Of a DNA stretch of 64,000 nucleotides, positions 34,315-42,240 are shown piece by piece. Where the stretch lies: NCBI RefSeq assembly GCF_016887565.1, contig NZ_CP069396.1, positions 12,258,001 to 12,322,000 of the forward strand, given 5' to 3'. Below the pieces are notes generated by a model. It was not told the DNA's origin. It did no database searches and saw nothing but the letters and a program-made list of their open reading frames with translations. The stretch's first letter is position 1. Each line of letters begins with the position of its first letter. The stretch is from Archangium violaceum (lineage in GTDB: Bacteria > Myxococcota > Myxococcia > Myxococcales > Myxococcaceae). Both the position numbers and the translations under genes were made by a program.

Positions 34315-35658
34315 ATGTTCTTCGACAACATCAAGATATCCAACTTTGGACCGTTTCCTGAACTAACTCTTCACTTCAACCCCAAAGGCGTCAACGCAAT
34401 AATAGGCCCCAATGCTTCTGGGAAGACCCAGTTGATTGGAGCCATCGCAATTTCGCTGTTCGGGAAGGGAGCCAAAGCAACTTCAGAACGCACTGGAGAA
34501 TCGACATTGCGTCTTGAAATAAGAAATGGAGAAAACCATGAGACGATCAATACCAAGATTGAAAAAAATTCACATCCCCTGAAGCTTAGCAGATCTGTTG
34601 ACGCGTCCCTGCAACAACAGGTCTCCACAGGTTTCAGTCAGCAACTATTGAAGATGCTGGCAGACATTGATGGTCCGAATCTATTTCTCAGTCGCGAATC
34701 CATGTCGCATCCAGCCCCCATGGCCGACGATGACATTGAGCGCATCGACCAGATTTTCGAAGGCGACCAGTCACTAATAACTTTAAGGCCCCAGATCAGG
34801 GATGCCTTAAAGAGCCGGTCAAAGCGGAATCATTCGATCGGCATGTCGTGGCTCTTGACTCTCATCAATGAATACCTGTTGCGCGAACGCTCGGGAATCT
34901 CAATTCCCCTGATTGTTGATGATGCGGGCTCGGTCTTTGATACGCCAGCTTGGGTGATGGCACTCAGAATGATCAGCAGGGTAGGACAAAGGGATCAAGT
35001 CATTCTAACTACGGCACGTCCATTGGCCTCAGGTTTTGAGGCGAAGACCCATGAACTGAGCATCCCAAGAGCCTCACCAGGATCAGCAATTTACTTTGAC
35101 TATTCTTTCCTGAGCAAAATGGAAAAGTCAAGGCGAGCGCGCGTCAAGCAACTTGCCGTCCGTCCGTTTTTATTGGGAAAGCAATTCACGCACGAAGAGA
35201 GCAGGTATTGCGAATTCAAAGAGGTAAAAGGAAACAACCCAATCGGATCAATCCATAGTTTGGCAGATCAGTATGTGGTTGCGTATTTGAACGCAGAAGG
35301 TCGCGGGAAAGTGGGGCGGATTTTATGGGGCATAAAAGATGATGGGGTTGTTGTCGGTGTGAAGCTGACGCAGGGCATGCGCGATGAACTGCGTAGAGTC
35401 ATAACCGAAAACCTGCTCAAGATAGAACCCCCTTTGGCGCCTACCGAATATCGGATCGATCTTCATGCCGTTTACGAACAAGACAGAAGAATTCAGGACC
35501 TGTTTGTTGTGGAGATAGTCGTCCCAATTGCGACGCACAAGTACTTGTACTCAACAGGAAATGGAGAGGTCTACATCAAGACCGATGCAGGCAAAAAGAG
35601 GCTAAGGCCAATCGAAATCCAGGAAGAAATCCTCAAGCGCCACAAAGTAAAGTCGTAG
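34315..35658 (+). CDS. AAA/ABC-type ATPase fused to AlbA_2 (Schlafen-type) domain
   Basis: A 447-aa protein. Residues 1-270 are a RecF/OLD-like ATPase: IKISNFGPFPELTLHF, Walker A GPNASGKT (31-38), a degenerate signature HSIGMSWLLTL, Walker B IPLIVDD (Asp 202/203) and QVILTTARP. No long coiled coil is present, unlike SMC or OLD proteins. Residues ~293-447 are an AlbA_2 domain: ESRYCEFKEV (Glu 300, Lys 302), GRILWGIKDDGVVVGV, then VYIKTDAGKKRL. AlbA_2/Schlafen domains bind or cut RNA. Codon use is clearly AT-richer than neighbours, a sign of transfer. Operon with the nuclease gene; a terminator-like hairpin follows. This architecture does not match a named system I know. Confidence 0.8.
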   Translation: MFFDNIKISNFGPFPELTLHFNPKGVNAIIGPNASGKTQLIGAIAISLFGKGAKATSERTGESTLRLEIRNGENHETINTKIEKNSHPLKLSRSVDASLQQQVSTGFSQQLLKMLADIDGPNLFLSRESMSHPAPMADDDIERIDQIFEGDQSLITLRPQIRDALKSRSKRNHSIGMSWLLTLINEYLLRERSGISIPLIVDDAGSVFDTPAWVMALRMISRVGQRDQVILTTARPLASGFEAKTHELSIPRASPGSAIYFDYSFLSKMEKSRRARVKQLAVRPFLLGKQFTHEESRYCEFKEVKGNNPIGSIHSLADQYVVAYLNAEGRGKVGRILWGIKDDGVVVGVKLTQGMRDELRRVITENLLKIEPPLAPTEYRIDLHAVYEQDRRIQDLFVVEIVVPIATHKYLYSTGNGEVYIKTDAGKKRLRPIEIQEEILKRHKVKS

Positions 35659-35692
35659 TGCAAGCATCGAGATGAAGATGAGCCCCGAACCG

Positions 35693-35725
35693 CAGAACTC
35701 GAGCCGGCTATAGGCCGGAGTTCTG
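35693..35725 (+). terminator. Hairpin after the nuclease-ATPase operon
   Basis: CAGAACT pairs with AGTTCTG, and inside it CCGGC pairs with GCCGG around a TATAG loop, 35 bp after the ATPase stop. There is no long T-run, so termination strength is uncertain. Confidence 0.5.
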
Positions 35726-35813
35726 GGGGAAATACCTATTTCTCCCGCGCGCGGTTGCGCCCTTCTTCCTCCGCGTGTGACGCCGCTGCCGTCACAGCAT
35801 CGTCATCGACGGA

Positions 35814-36179
35814 TTACGCAGAAGCTTCCATGGGTTCGGGCTCGCGCGAGTCCGACCCTTCCCGCTTCTGCGTCCTGCCTCGGCGATCTGGGTGCTCACG
35901 AAGGGCGTAGTTCGTCAGGAAGTTCAGTACGCGATCTTCGCCTTGTCCTGTGAGTCCGGCCTCTTCAGCACCGAGTTCGGCTGCAATCCAGCACGCGATG
36001 TTTCCTGCCGCCTCCAGAGCATCTGGCTCATCTTCGCCAGTGAGGAATGCTGGAGCGTCTCGTAGAAGTTCGAGGCGCTGCTCAGCGCGTCGTCGGCCCC
36101 GCGCTGCGCGCAGACGCGGTGCATGGACAGGGCGCGCGCCTGCGAGCCCAGTGCCGAGAGGCTGTTGCAGTCCGGGTGC
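35814..36179 (-). pseudogene. C-terminal remnant of an unknown gene
   Basis: A continuous minus-strand frame ends at 35814 and reads LTGEDEPDALEAAGNIACW, then EDRVLNFLTNYALREHPDR and an acidic PEPMEASA tail. It reads as genuine protein, but its start is cut at 36180 by IS91-like repeat DNA. Family not recognised. Confidence 0.45.
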
Positions 36180-36307
36180 AGGCCCCTGCCGCGCACCTCA
36201 TGGGAGGGCGGCCTGGGCCAGCGTGTACCCCAAGGGGCAACGCGGCTTCTCCTCCCGCCTGGCTCACTGCTCGGGCGGGCCCCCGTCAGCGGCCCTCCTC
36301 GCCACCT
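36180..36307. repeat. IS91-like 3'-end fragment (D)
   Basis: Matches 30688-30815 and 42614-42741 almost base for base (GGCCCCTGCCGCGCACCTCA to GGCCCTCCTCGCCACCT). It is the non-coding tail of the element without its terminal ~55 bp. Confidence 0.75.
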
Positions 36308-36375
36308 GTCGTCATGATTGGCTCGTCCTTCCTCGCGAGCCGCTTCATGGAAGGGCGGAATCGGGGCGAACCCAC

Positions 36376-37023
36376 TCACGCGCGGGAGCGGCCCGGGAGG
36401 GGTGCGACGAGCGCGGCGAGCAGTGTCTGGGCGAGCCAGGTCTCGTACTCCTCGGGGGTAAAGCCGCCTTCGAGCACGAGGAGCCGGTAGACGTCGCGGC
36501 TCGTGTACATCCACAAGAGACGGCGGGCCTTCTCGAGCGAGAGGTCTTCCCTCGCCCTGCCCGCCTCGAAGAGGCGACGGACGCGCGTTTCCTGGAGCGC
36601 GAAGCGCTTCTCCTCCAGCGTGGCTTCCAGACGCCGGAGCGCGAGTGAGAAGCTGGAAGCCCCCCGAAGCAGTCCGAGCTCGGTGGCCTCGCTCTCGTAG
36701 ATGCTTCGCGCCACGGAGGCCGTCATTCGAATCTGCTCCACAGGATCCGCTTCCGCGTCGAGTCGCGCGCTCGCGGCTCGGTAGCCCCGCCCGAAGAGCG
36801 CCTCCTGGGTCAGGGCCAGCAGGAGCCCTTCCTTCGATTTGAACAACGCGTAGACGGACGAGCTCGAGACGCCCGCGCGCTCGGCGATCTGGGAGATGGT
36901 CACCGCATCGATTCCGCGGCGCGCGAAGAGCGTCCTGGCCGCGTCGAGGACGCGAGACCGGGTGACGGCCGCGGCCTCGTCCCGCCTGGGCGATGCATAG
37001 GTGCGTTTGCGTCGGGTTGCCAT
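36376..37023 (-). CDS. TetR-family transcriptional regulator
   Basis: A 215-aa repressor-type protein. The N-terminal helix-turn-helix is typical: RVLDAARTLFARRGIDAVTI then SQIAERAGVSSSSVYALF, and KSKEGLLLALTQE. The C-terminal ~150 residues are the ligand/dimer domain. It is divergent from a DUF998 gene with only 33 bp between starts, and that spacer holds a 26-bp palindrome. It very likely represses both genes and responds to an unknown ligand. Confidence 0.9.
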   Translation of the reverse strand: MATRRKRTYASPRRDEAAAVTRSRVLDAARTLFARRGIDAVTISQIAERAGVSSSSVYALFKSKEGLLLALTQEALFGRGYRAASARLDAEADPVEQIRMTASVARSIYESEATELGLLRGASSFSLALRRLEATLEEKRFALQETRVRRLFEAGRAREDLSLEKARRLLWMYTSRDVYRLLVLEGGFTPEEYETWLAQTLLAALVAPLPGRSRA

Positions 37024-37049
37024 ATTCGGTGTAGTAGACTATACCGAAT
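37024..37049. promoter_or_regulatory. Operator palindrome for the TetR regulator
   Basis: ATTCGGTGTAGT and the inverted ACTATACCGAAT form a near-perfect 26-bp palindrome that fills the spacer between the divergent TetR and DUF998 starts. Half-sites differ at one position, as expected for a TetR-dimer site. Confidence 0.8.
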
Positions 37050-37056
37050 TCAAGAT

Positions 37057-37689
37057 ATGACCACCCCATCCGCTCGAGTCGCCGTCGTGGCAGCCTCCGT
37101 CGCGCTTCTGGCCCTTCTGCTGCTGCATGTGCTGCGGCCGGATCTCGCGCCGACGTCCCACATGATCAGTGAGTACGCGATCGGCCCTTACGGTGTCGTG
37201 ATGGGGATCTCGTTCGGAGCCTTCGCGTTGGCCAGCCTGGCGCTCCTCGTGGCGCTCGTGGGCCCGGCACGGGGTTGGCTCGGCCGGCTGGGGCTCGTCT
37301 GCCTCTTCCTGACGGCCGTCGGGCTCGCGATGGGAGGCGCCTTCCCCATGGACCCGACGACGGCGGATCAGTCCAAGATGTCCTTCTCTGGAAGGATGCA
37401 CGGCGTGGGGTTCATGATCGGCGTGCCGGGTGAACTGCTGGCCGTGCTCCTCGTGTCGCTCGCGCTGCGGCGACAGGCGCCCTGGTCCGGGGCGCGCCTG
37501 CTCCCCTGGGCCGCCGCCGTCTGGTTGAGCATCGCGATCATGGTCCCCCTGCTCATGCAGATGCGCTACTTCGGGATTCCCAACCGGACGTTCATGCTGG
37601 CGTACGGCATCTGGGTGATTCTCGTCGCGCGGCCACTGACACGAACGTCCCAGGTGGCGGCCCGCTCGAGCGGCCTCATCGCGAGCTGA
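37057..37689 (+). CDS. DUF998 membrane protein
   Basis: A 210-aa inner-membrane protein with six predicted helices. SHMISEYAIGPYGVVM after helix 1 and GGAFPMDPTTADQSKMS with MHGVGFMIG are DUF998 hallmarks. It starts 7 bp after the TetR operator palindrome, so its expression is probably under that repressor. Function unknown. Confidence 0.88.
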   Translation: MTTPSARVAVVAASVALLALLLLHVLRPDLAPTSHMISEYAIGPYGVVMGISFGAFALASLALLVALVGPARGWLGRLGLVCLFLTAVGLAMGGAFPMDPTTADQSKMSFSGRMHGVGFMIGVPGELLAVLLVSLALRRQAPWSGARLLPWAAAVWLSIAIMVPLLMQMRYFGIPNRTFMLAYGIWVILVARPLTRTSQVAARSSGLIAS

Positions 37690-37708
37690 GAAGCCGTCGC
37701 GGCTGTGC

Positions 37709-37802
37709 TCAGGCCGCCACCGCGGACACGAGCAGGTACTCCGCCTCCAACCGGACCGCTCCGCCGTCTGGCGCCGCCACGCGCTCGAGGGCCGTGAACA
37801 GC
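37709..37802 (-). pseudogene. C-terminal remnant, unknown enzyme
   Basis: Thirty codons, ALERVAAPDGGAVRLEAEYL and a hydrophobic end, closing at 37709. It looks like the last strands of a methyltransferase-type enzyme but is too short to name. The rest is replaced by IS91-like DNA. Confidence 0.35.
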
Positions 37803-38081
37803 TCCCCAGCAAGGCCGCGCGCCGCGCCGGTGCACGGGACGGTGCAACCCCTTGGGAGCACACCCCTGCCCTGGCCGCCCTCGCTCGAGCAGAGAGGCAG
37901 GCAGTTGGGGCGTGTGGACAGCGGCTACGCCAGGGTAAGCACCACGCCCGCTGGAGTGGTCCCCGGGCCGGGGCCCGCTTCAGGGCCTGCGTGGCAAGTC
38001 CCAGGTGCTCCCCTATCGAGCGCACCCCAGCGCGGGCCGTCACATACCCCTGCACCTTTCGCCTGGCTCCACAGCCGGCGG
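37803..38081 (-). mobile_element. IS91-like transposase C-terminal remnant (E), minus strand
   Basis: The minus frame contains RRKVQGYVTARAGVRSIGEH, then LGLATQALKRAPARGPLQRA and WC, parallel to RRRVLGYVNEAGGVGAIVEH at 42430. It sits between two truncated genes and is the only copy in reverse orientation. Confidence 0.7.
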
Positions 38082-38234
38082 TCACTTGGCGGCTTGCCGT
38101 CCCGCGCGCAGGACGGCCAGCCGCTTCGTACCGTCGAACACGACCGACACGCCCGGGAGGGTCCGGCCGAGCTCGCGCGCGAGCGTGGTCTTGCCCGCGC
38201 CCGCCTTGCCGCAGATGAAGTGGAGAGTCGCCAT
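38082..38234 (-). pseudogene. P-loop kinase-like protein, N-terminal fragment
   Basis: MATLHFICGKAGAGKTTLAR is the start of a zeta-toxin-like/AAA_33 small-molecule kinase with a full Walker A. The frame runs only 50 codons and then stops at the IS91-like remnant, so most of the enzyme is lost. Confidence 0.7.
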
Positions 38235-38272
38235 CGGGGGCGTCCTCTTTCCGTGGGTCTGAACGTACTGCT

Positions 38273-38830
38273 CTACTTTGCGTCGACCCGGCGGTGATGC
38301 AGCGCCATCGCGCCGGATGCGAGGCGCTTCGTCGAGAGGAGCTCGAGGCGCCGCGAGCGCTCGAGGCCCTGAAACAAGGTCGGGCCATGGCCGGCGAGAA
38401 CCGGGTGGACGACGAAGCGATACTCATCGATGAGCCCCAGCCGCTCGAGCTCGGTCGCGAGCATGGGGCTGCCCACGAGGACGCCGCGCGGGGTCTTCTC
38501 CTTGAGCTGCGTCACGGCCTCGTGCAAATCCCCCGCGATGCGGAAGGTGTTGTTCCACGGAAAGTCGTGTCGCGAGGCCGAGACGACATACTTCGGCTTG
38601 GCATCCAGCTTCTGCGCCCACTCCCGCATCGCTCGGGGGGCCTTCTCGTCGCGCGCCACCGCCGGCCAGTAGCTCTCCATCATCTCGTAGGTGGTGCGCC
38701 CCCACAGCATCGCCCCGGCCGCGTCCATGAGCTGCGTGAAGTAGTCGTGCAGCTCGTCGTCCGCGATCCCCTCCCGATGGTCGCAGCACCCGTCCAAGGT
38801 CACGTTGAGCGCGAAGGTCAAGACCCCCAT
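38273..38830 (-). CDS. Dihydrofolate-reductase-family protein (RibD C-terminal type)
   Basis: A 185-aa NADPH-binding reductase-like protein: LTFALNVTLDGCCDHREG at the N-terminus, AGAMLWGRTTYEMMESYWP, PKYVVSASRHDFPWNNT, GVLVGSPMLATELERLGLID and the C-terminal VVHPVLAGHGPTLF. This is the YyaP/RibD_C pattern. The ATG at 38830 opens directly before the conserved block. Substrate unknown. It is flanked on both sides by truncated genes. Confidence 0.87.
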   Translation of the reverse strand: MGVLTFALNVTLDGCCDHREGIADDELHDYFTQLMDAAGAMLWGRTTYEMMESYWPAVARDEKAPRAMREWAQKLDAKPKYVVSASRHDFPWNNTFRIAGDLHEAVTQLKEKTPRGVLVGSPMLATELERLGLIDEYRFVVHPVLAGHGPTLFQGLERSRRLELLSTKRLASGAMALHHRRVDAK

Positions 38831-38941
38831 GGGATTCCTCCAGTCGTGATTGCAAACCGCAACCAGTTGCAAAATACTATCGGTAGACCTGTCGAGCAAG
38901 CCGGCACTTCGGCTCGGCTGCCCGGCGCAGGGTACGGGAGG

Positions 38942-39127
38942 TCAGAGGTCCTCGATAGCCCTGCGCGCGACCGCATTCGCCGCGGCGATCCTCCTCTTCG
39001 CGGTCGCGAGGGAGCAGTTGCACCTCGCCGCGACCTCCTGGAGAGATCTCTCCTCGACGTACCGGAGGACCCATGCGGTCCTCTCCTTCGCGGATCTCGA
39101 TCTCCCGCCGGGTCAGCTGGCTGGACT
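38942..39127 (-). pseudogene. ECF sigma factor, 3' remnant
   Basis: The minus frame reads ERTAWVLRYVEERSLQEVAA then CNCSLATAKRRIAAA and ends IEDL at 38942. This is sigma region 4 of an extracytoplasmic-function sigma factor. Regions 2 and the linker are missing; the frame is cut where the hrpA fragment begins. Confidence 0.7.
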
Positions 39128-39129
39128 CC

Positions 39130-39282
39130 TCACCCCCCTGTGGGAGACCTTCCTCGCCAGGCGCGCCACCGTGCGTGACCAGGAGGCGGCGCGGGAGCTG
39201 CGGTGGGCCTTCGAGGAGCTCCGCGACGCCCGTGTCGGTGACGGTGGCGAAGGTCGGCGCGGCCCTCGCGGCGCTGCGCTAG
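39130..39282 (+). pseudogene. Duplicate of the hrpA 3' end with 26-bp deletion
   Basis: Identical or nearly so to 29295-29473 (TCACCCCCCTGTGGGAGACC to the TAG), except that 26 bp are missing after GAGGAGCTCCGCG. The deletion shifts the frame. It abuts a truncated sigma-factor gene on the left. Confidence 0.85.
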
Positions 39283-39335
39283 AAAGCACCGTACGCCCCT
39301 GGTGCTGTCTCCAATTTGCCGCGGTCAATGCGTCC

Positions 39336-40634
39336 CTATCGCCCTGCCGACACAAAGGCGTTCCGATCGGATGCCGTCGGCTCATCGGGCAGCGGACCCG
39401 GCTGCTGCGCCACGAAGCGCACGATCGCCTCGCGTGTCAGGCGTTGCCCACGCTCGTTGCCCCAGGGGATATGTCCAACACCCGGAATCAGGTGACTGCG
39501 GGCGATCCGGTAGACATCGAAGTACTCCATCGCCCGGCCGCGCGGGATATAGCTGCATTCGCCGAGCAGCAACAACACGGGAGAGGACATCCCCGTGAGG
39601 TCGGGCGTCGGGCTCCCCTGCGCCTCCCGGCTGATGCGGAAATTGGCCAACAGGTTGAATCGCTCTGGCTCGAATGCCTCGAGCAGCCCGGTATCGCCCT
39701 TGCAGAACGCGTTGGCTACCAACGCACGTTGCACGTCCGGCGTGTAATGGTTGATGAGCTCTTCCTGCGACACATAGCGCTGATCCGCCGGCAGCGCCAA
39801 GGCCAGCAACGCGCGCGGAGCCACGAGCCTGGTCAGCACCGCGGCGCTGGGCGGCCGCGCACCATCCGGCGCGCGCGTGGTCTTTTCCGCCATCATGGGG
39901 CTGGAGGAGAACGCCGCTCCGGGAATCTTGCCGGGCTCGGTCAACACGACGTACTTCACGCGATCGCGCACCTCGGCCCGCATCAGCGCGGAGGTGACCA
40001 ACGTCGCGCCATACGATTGCCCCACCAGCACCACGGGTTTGTTGACGCGCTCGAGCACCGCCACGAGGTCGTTGACGTTGTTCTGGTGCGTGTAGGTGCG
40101 CGCATCGCCCAGGGGCGATCGGCCGGCGCCGAATTGGTCGTAGAGCACCACGTCGAAACCGTCGCGGGCGAATTCCGCGAAGAAGCGGCGCTCGAAGTCG
40201 CGCACGTAGGCGCCGGGCCCGCCGTGCACGAACACCAGCGCCAGGCCGTTGGCGGAAGCAGCATCGGCGGGCGGATACCGATAGACCGCCACCTTGCGAG
40301 CTGGCCCGGTCGGCCAAAGCTGCACCGTCGCGTCCGCCGGCAAGGAAGGCAGCACGGACGACGCCAGCGGGATCATCAGGTATCCCAAGGGCACCAGCGC
40401 CAGCAGCATCACCACGGCGCGCCTGACGCTTGTGCCACGCGACCGCTGCCGCCACCCGCGCCACCACAGCGCACCGGCCAGCACGATCGCGCACCCCAAG
40501 GCGACATAACCGCCACCTGCCCCTCGGCTGGCCCACATCGCCACGAAGAATGCGAGCCATACCGCGAGGATCCGCGGCAAGCCACCCAATGCGCGAACGA
40601 GCTTTTGAAAGATTCCCTTGATGCCGATACGCAT
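39336..40634 (-). CDS. Alpha/beta-hydrolase with N-terminal membrane segments
   Basis: A 432-aa protein with about three transmembrane helices in residues 15-90, then a hydrolase domain outside or at the membrane: LVFVHGGPGAYVRDFE (oxyanion HGGPG), VVLYDQFGAGRS, VVLVGQSYGATLV (nucleophile GQSYG) and the C-terminal HLIPGVGHIPWG (catalytic His). HGGPG and DQFGAGRS place it near proline iminopeptidase-like hydrolases. The ATG at 40634 has GGGAAGG upstream. Isolated between mobile-element debris. Confidence 0.83.
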   Translation of the reverse strand: MRIGIKGIFQKLVRALGGLPRILAVWLAFFVAMWASRGAGGGYVALGCAIVLAGALWWRGWRQRSRGTSVRRAVVMLLALVPLGYLMIPLASSVLPSLPADATVQLWPTGPARKVAVYRYPPADAASANGLALVFVHGGPGAYVRDFERRFFAEFARDGFDVVLYDQFGAGRSPLGDARTYTHQNNVNDLVAVLERVNKPVVLVGQSYGATLVTSALMRAEVRDRVKYVVLTEPGKIPGAAFSSSPMMAEKTTRAPDGARPPSAAVLTRLVAPRALLALALPADQRYVSQEELINHYTPDVQRALVANAFCKGDTGLLEAFEPERFNLLANFRISREAQGSPTPDLTGMSSPVLLLLGECSYIPRGRAMEYFDVYRIARSHLIPGVGHIPWGNERGQRLTREAIVRFVAQQPGPLPDEPTASDRNAFVSAGR

Positions 40635-40734
40635 GGACCTTCCCGACCGGATGTACAGCAGGATGTCTTCGAAACGCAGGTGCTCTGGGCTTGGACAAAG
40701 GCAGTGGCTGCGCCAGGGTTCATATCCCGTCACC

Positions 40735-40905
40735 CCGAGAGGGTGTCAAAGAACTCGAGCGACACGATTCGGCACGACACGTGGCGGGAAGGAGAAGAGA
40801 GGAAAGCGGGCCGAGAAGTCCCCCTGCCGCCAGCGCGCTGCTGCTTCTCGGAATGTCGAGACGAAAGCACGGTACTGCTCGCGCAACTCCCGCAGGGCCT
40901 GGCGC
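40735..40905 (-). pseudogene. RAYT transposase C-terminal remnant with element end
   Basis: The minus frame gives ALRELREQYRAFVSTFREAA then RWRQGDFSARFPLFSFPPR, the usual C-terminus of REP-associated tyrosine transposases. The element end GAGAGGGTGTCAAAGAACTC lies at about 40740, matching the right end of the element at 24428. It is the part that copy 23955-24428 lacks. Confidence 0.7.
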
Positions 40906-41310
40906 GTTGATGTGAGGTGGAGCGACTGCTGCGGGTGGTGCGTCACCGGGTGCTGCGCCTTCTGGACAAAAGAGGGACCCTCCCCGCACAAGGGCCCGAG
41001 GACGCGCTGCTGGCATACCAGGCGCACTCGCTACAGCAGCGGCTGCGCTGGCCGGAGGTGGACGTCCGGCCTCCTCCCAGCAAGCAACCCCGGTGTGCCT
41101 TCCTGGAGGGATTCTCCCTGCATGCCAACACGCACCTTCACGCGAACGACAGGCAGGGGCTGGAGCGGCTGTGCCGCCATGGAGCACGCGGAGCGTTGGC
41201 GCTGGAGCGTTTGTCACGAGCGGAGGACGGCCGCATCGCCTATCGGATGAAGCGCCCGCTGCCGAACGGAACCACGCACTTGCTCTTCACCGGGTTGGAG
41301 CTTTTACGGT
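40906..41310 (+). pseudogene. IS91-like transposase, middle fragment (F)
   Basis: One frame reads [20 protein letters not shown] through [20 protein letters not shown] and [20 protein letters not shown] to [10 protein letters not shown], the core of the IS91-like Y2 transposase up to the region before its catalytic C-terminal half. Coding breaks off at 41310, just before the CHRD gene. The matching 3' part resumes at 42241. Confidence 0.82.
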
Positions 41311-41387
41311 GCGGAGGAAGCTACTTTCGGCGGTGTTTCCGCACTGATAGGGTCGGAGCTCAGCAACGAAGCGGACAGGGGGGGTCC

Positions 41388-42125
41388 ATGCGTATCGTGC
41401 GAGATGCATTCCTGTGTGCGGTGCTGATCGGGGGCGGAGGCGTGGCTTGGGCGAAGGAGCCGCCGGAGTCGGCCAAGACGACCAGGCCAGCTGCCACCCC
41501 GACCTCGCCGGTGCTCGACCCATCGAAGGGGACGGAGGTGGGGATGGTGTTCGAGTCGTGGCTGACGCCGCACCAGGAAGGCGACGAGGAGGCGAACACG
41601 CCGTCGTCGGTGCCGAAGCAGTTCCGCTCGCAGACGCCGTCGCTGAGCCGGGCGGAGCGCGAGGCGGCGGGCCATCGCGGCCACGGTCAGCTCCGATTCA
41701 GCAAGGACCTGAGCCGCGCCTGGGTCGACGTGAAGATCGAAGGCGTCAACACGGCCGAGATCAACATGTTCCACATCCATTGCGGCAAGCCGGGCATCCT
41801 CGGGCCGATCCTCGTCGACTTCGCCGTCGCCACCGACCTCAAGAGCAACATCGCCGACGGCATGTTCTCGGTCGAGATCCGCAACGAGCACATCGTCAAG
41901 ACGACGGAGCACGGCCACGGCAGCGTGATCGGCGCCTTCACCATGGGCTGCATCATCCCGAGCCCGTCGCTGTCCGGCGCGAAGCCGACCAAAGTGCTGA
42001 CGGTGGCGGGGATGGCCCAGATGGCCCAGTCGGGCGACCTGTACTTCAACCTCCACACGACGGGGCAGACCTACTACGGCGACATCCGCGGCCAGCTCCT
42101 CCCGGCCGAAAAGGCCACCCGCTAG
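41388..42125 (+). CDS. Secreted CHRD-domain protein
   Basis: A 245-aa exported protein with a signal peptide ([15 protein letters not shown]). Its C-terminal 130 residues are a CHRD domain: [20 protein letters not shown] and [20 protein letters not shown], the paired His-containing strands of this chordin-like fold. CHRD proteins are secreted and of unknown role. The gene lies between the two halves of an IS91-like transposase and next to a tRNA 3'-end remnant, so it was probably carried in with them. The ATG at 41388 starts the signal peptide. Confidence 0.82.
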   Translation: MRIVRDAFLCAVLIGGGGVAWAKEPPESAKTTRPAATPTSPVLDPSKGTEVGMVFESWLTPHQEGDEEANTPSSVPKQFRSQTPSLSRAEREAAGHRGHGQLRFSKDLSRAWVDVKIEGVNTAEINMFHIHCGKPGILGPILVDFAVATDLKSNIADGMFSVEIRNEHIVKTTEHGHGSVIGAFTMGCIIPSPSLSGAKPTKVLTVAGMAQMAQSGDLYFNLHTTGQTYYGDIRGQLLPAEKATR

Positions 42126-42182
42126 CTCGCCCGCGATGAGACTGGAGTGGCCCCTGTCTCCAAAATGTCTCCAAAACAGGAG

Positions 42183-42207
42183 GCGGGTTCGAATCCCGTC
42201 GGGGCCA
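42183..42207 (+). other. tRNA 3'-end remnant (att-like)
   Basis: GCGGGTTCGAATCCCGT forms a T-arm and is followed by CGGGGCCA, an acceptor 3' strand plus discriminator. The D-arm and anticodon arm are missing: only GGCCCC and two TGTCTCCAAAA repeats lie upstream. The usual footprint of site-specific integration at a tRNA gene. Confidence 0.6.
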
Positions 42208-42240
42208 ACCTGGGAAGCCTGGCAATCTCAACGGAGGGCG

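Noticed and set aside
40917-41387. N-terminal extension of the CHRD protein
   Set aside because: The frame happens to continue from the transposase fragment; a signal peptide starts at 41388.
42130-42210. Complete tRNA gene
   Set aside because: D-arm and anticodon arm are absent between GGCCCC and the T-arm.
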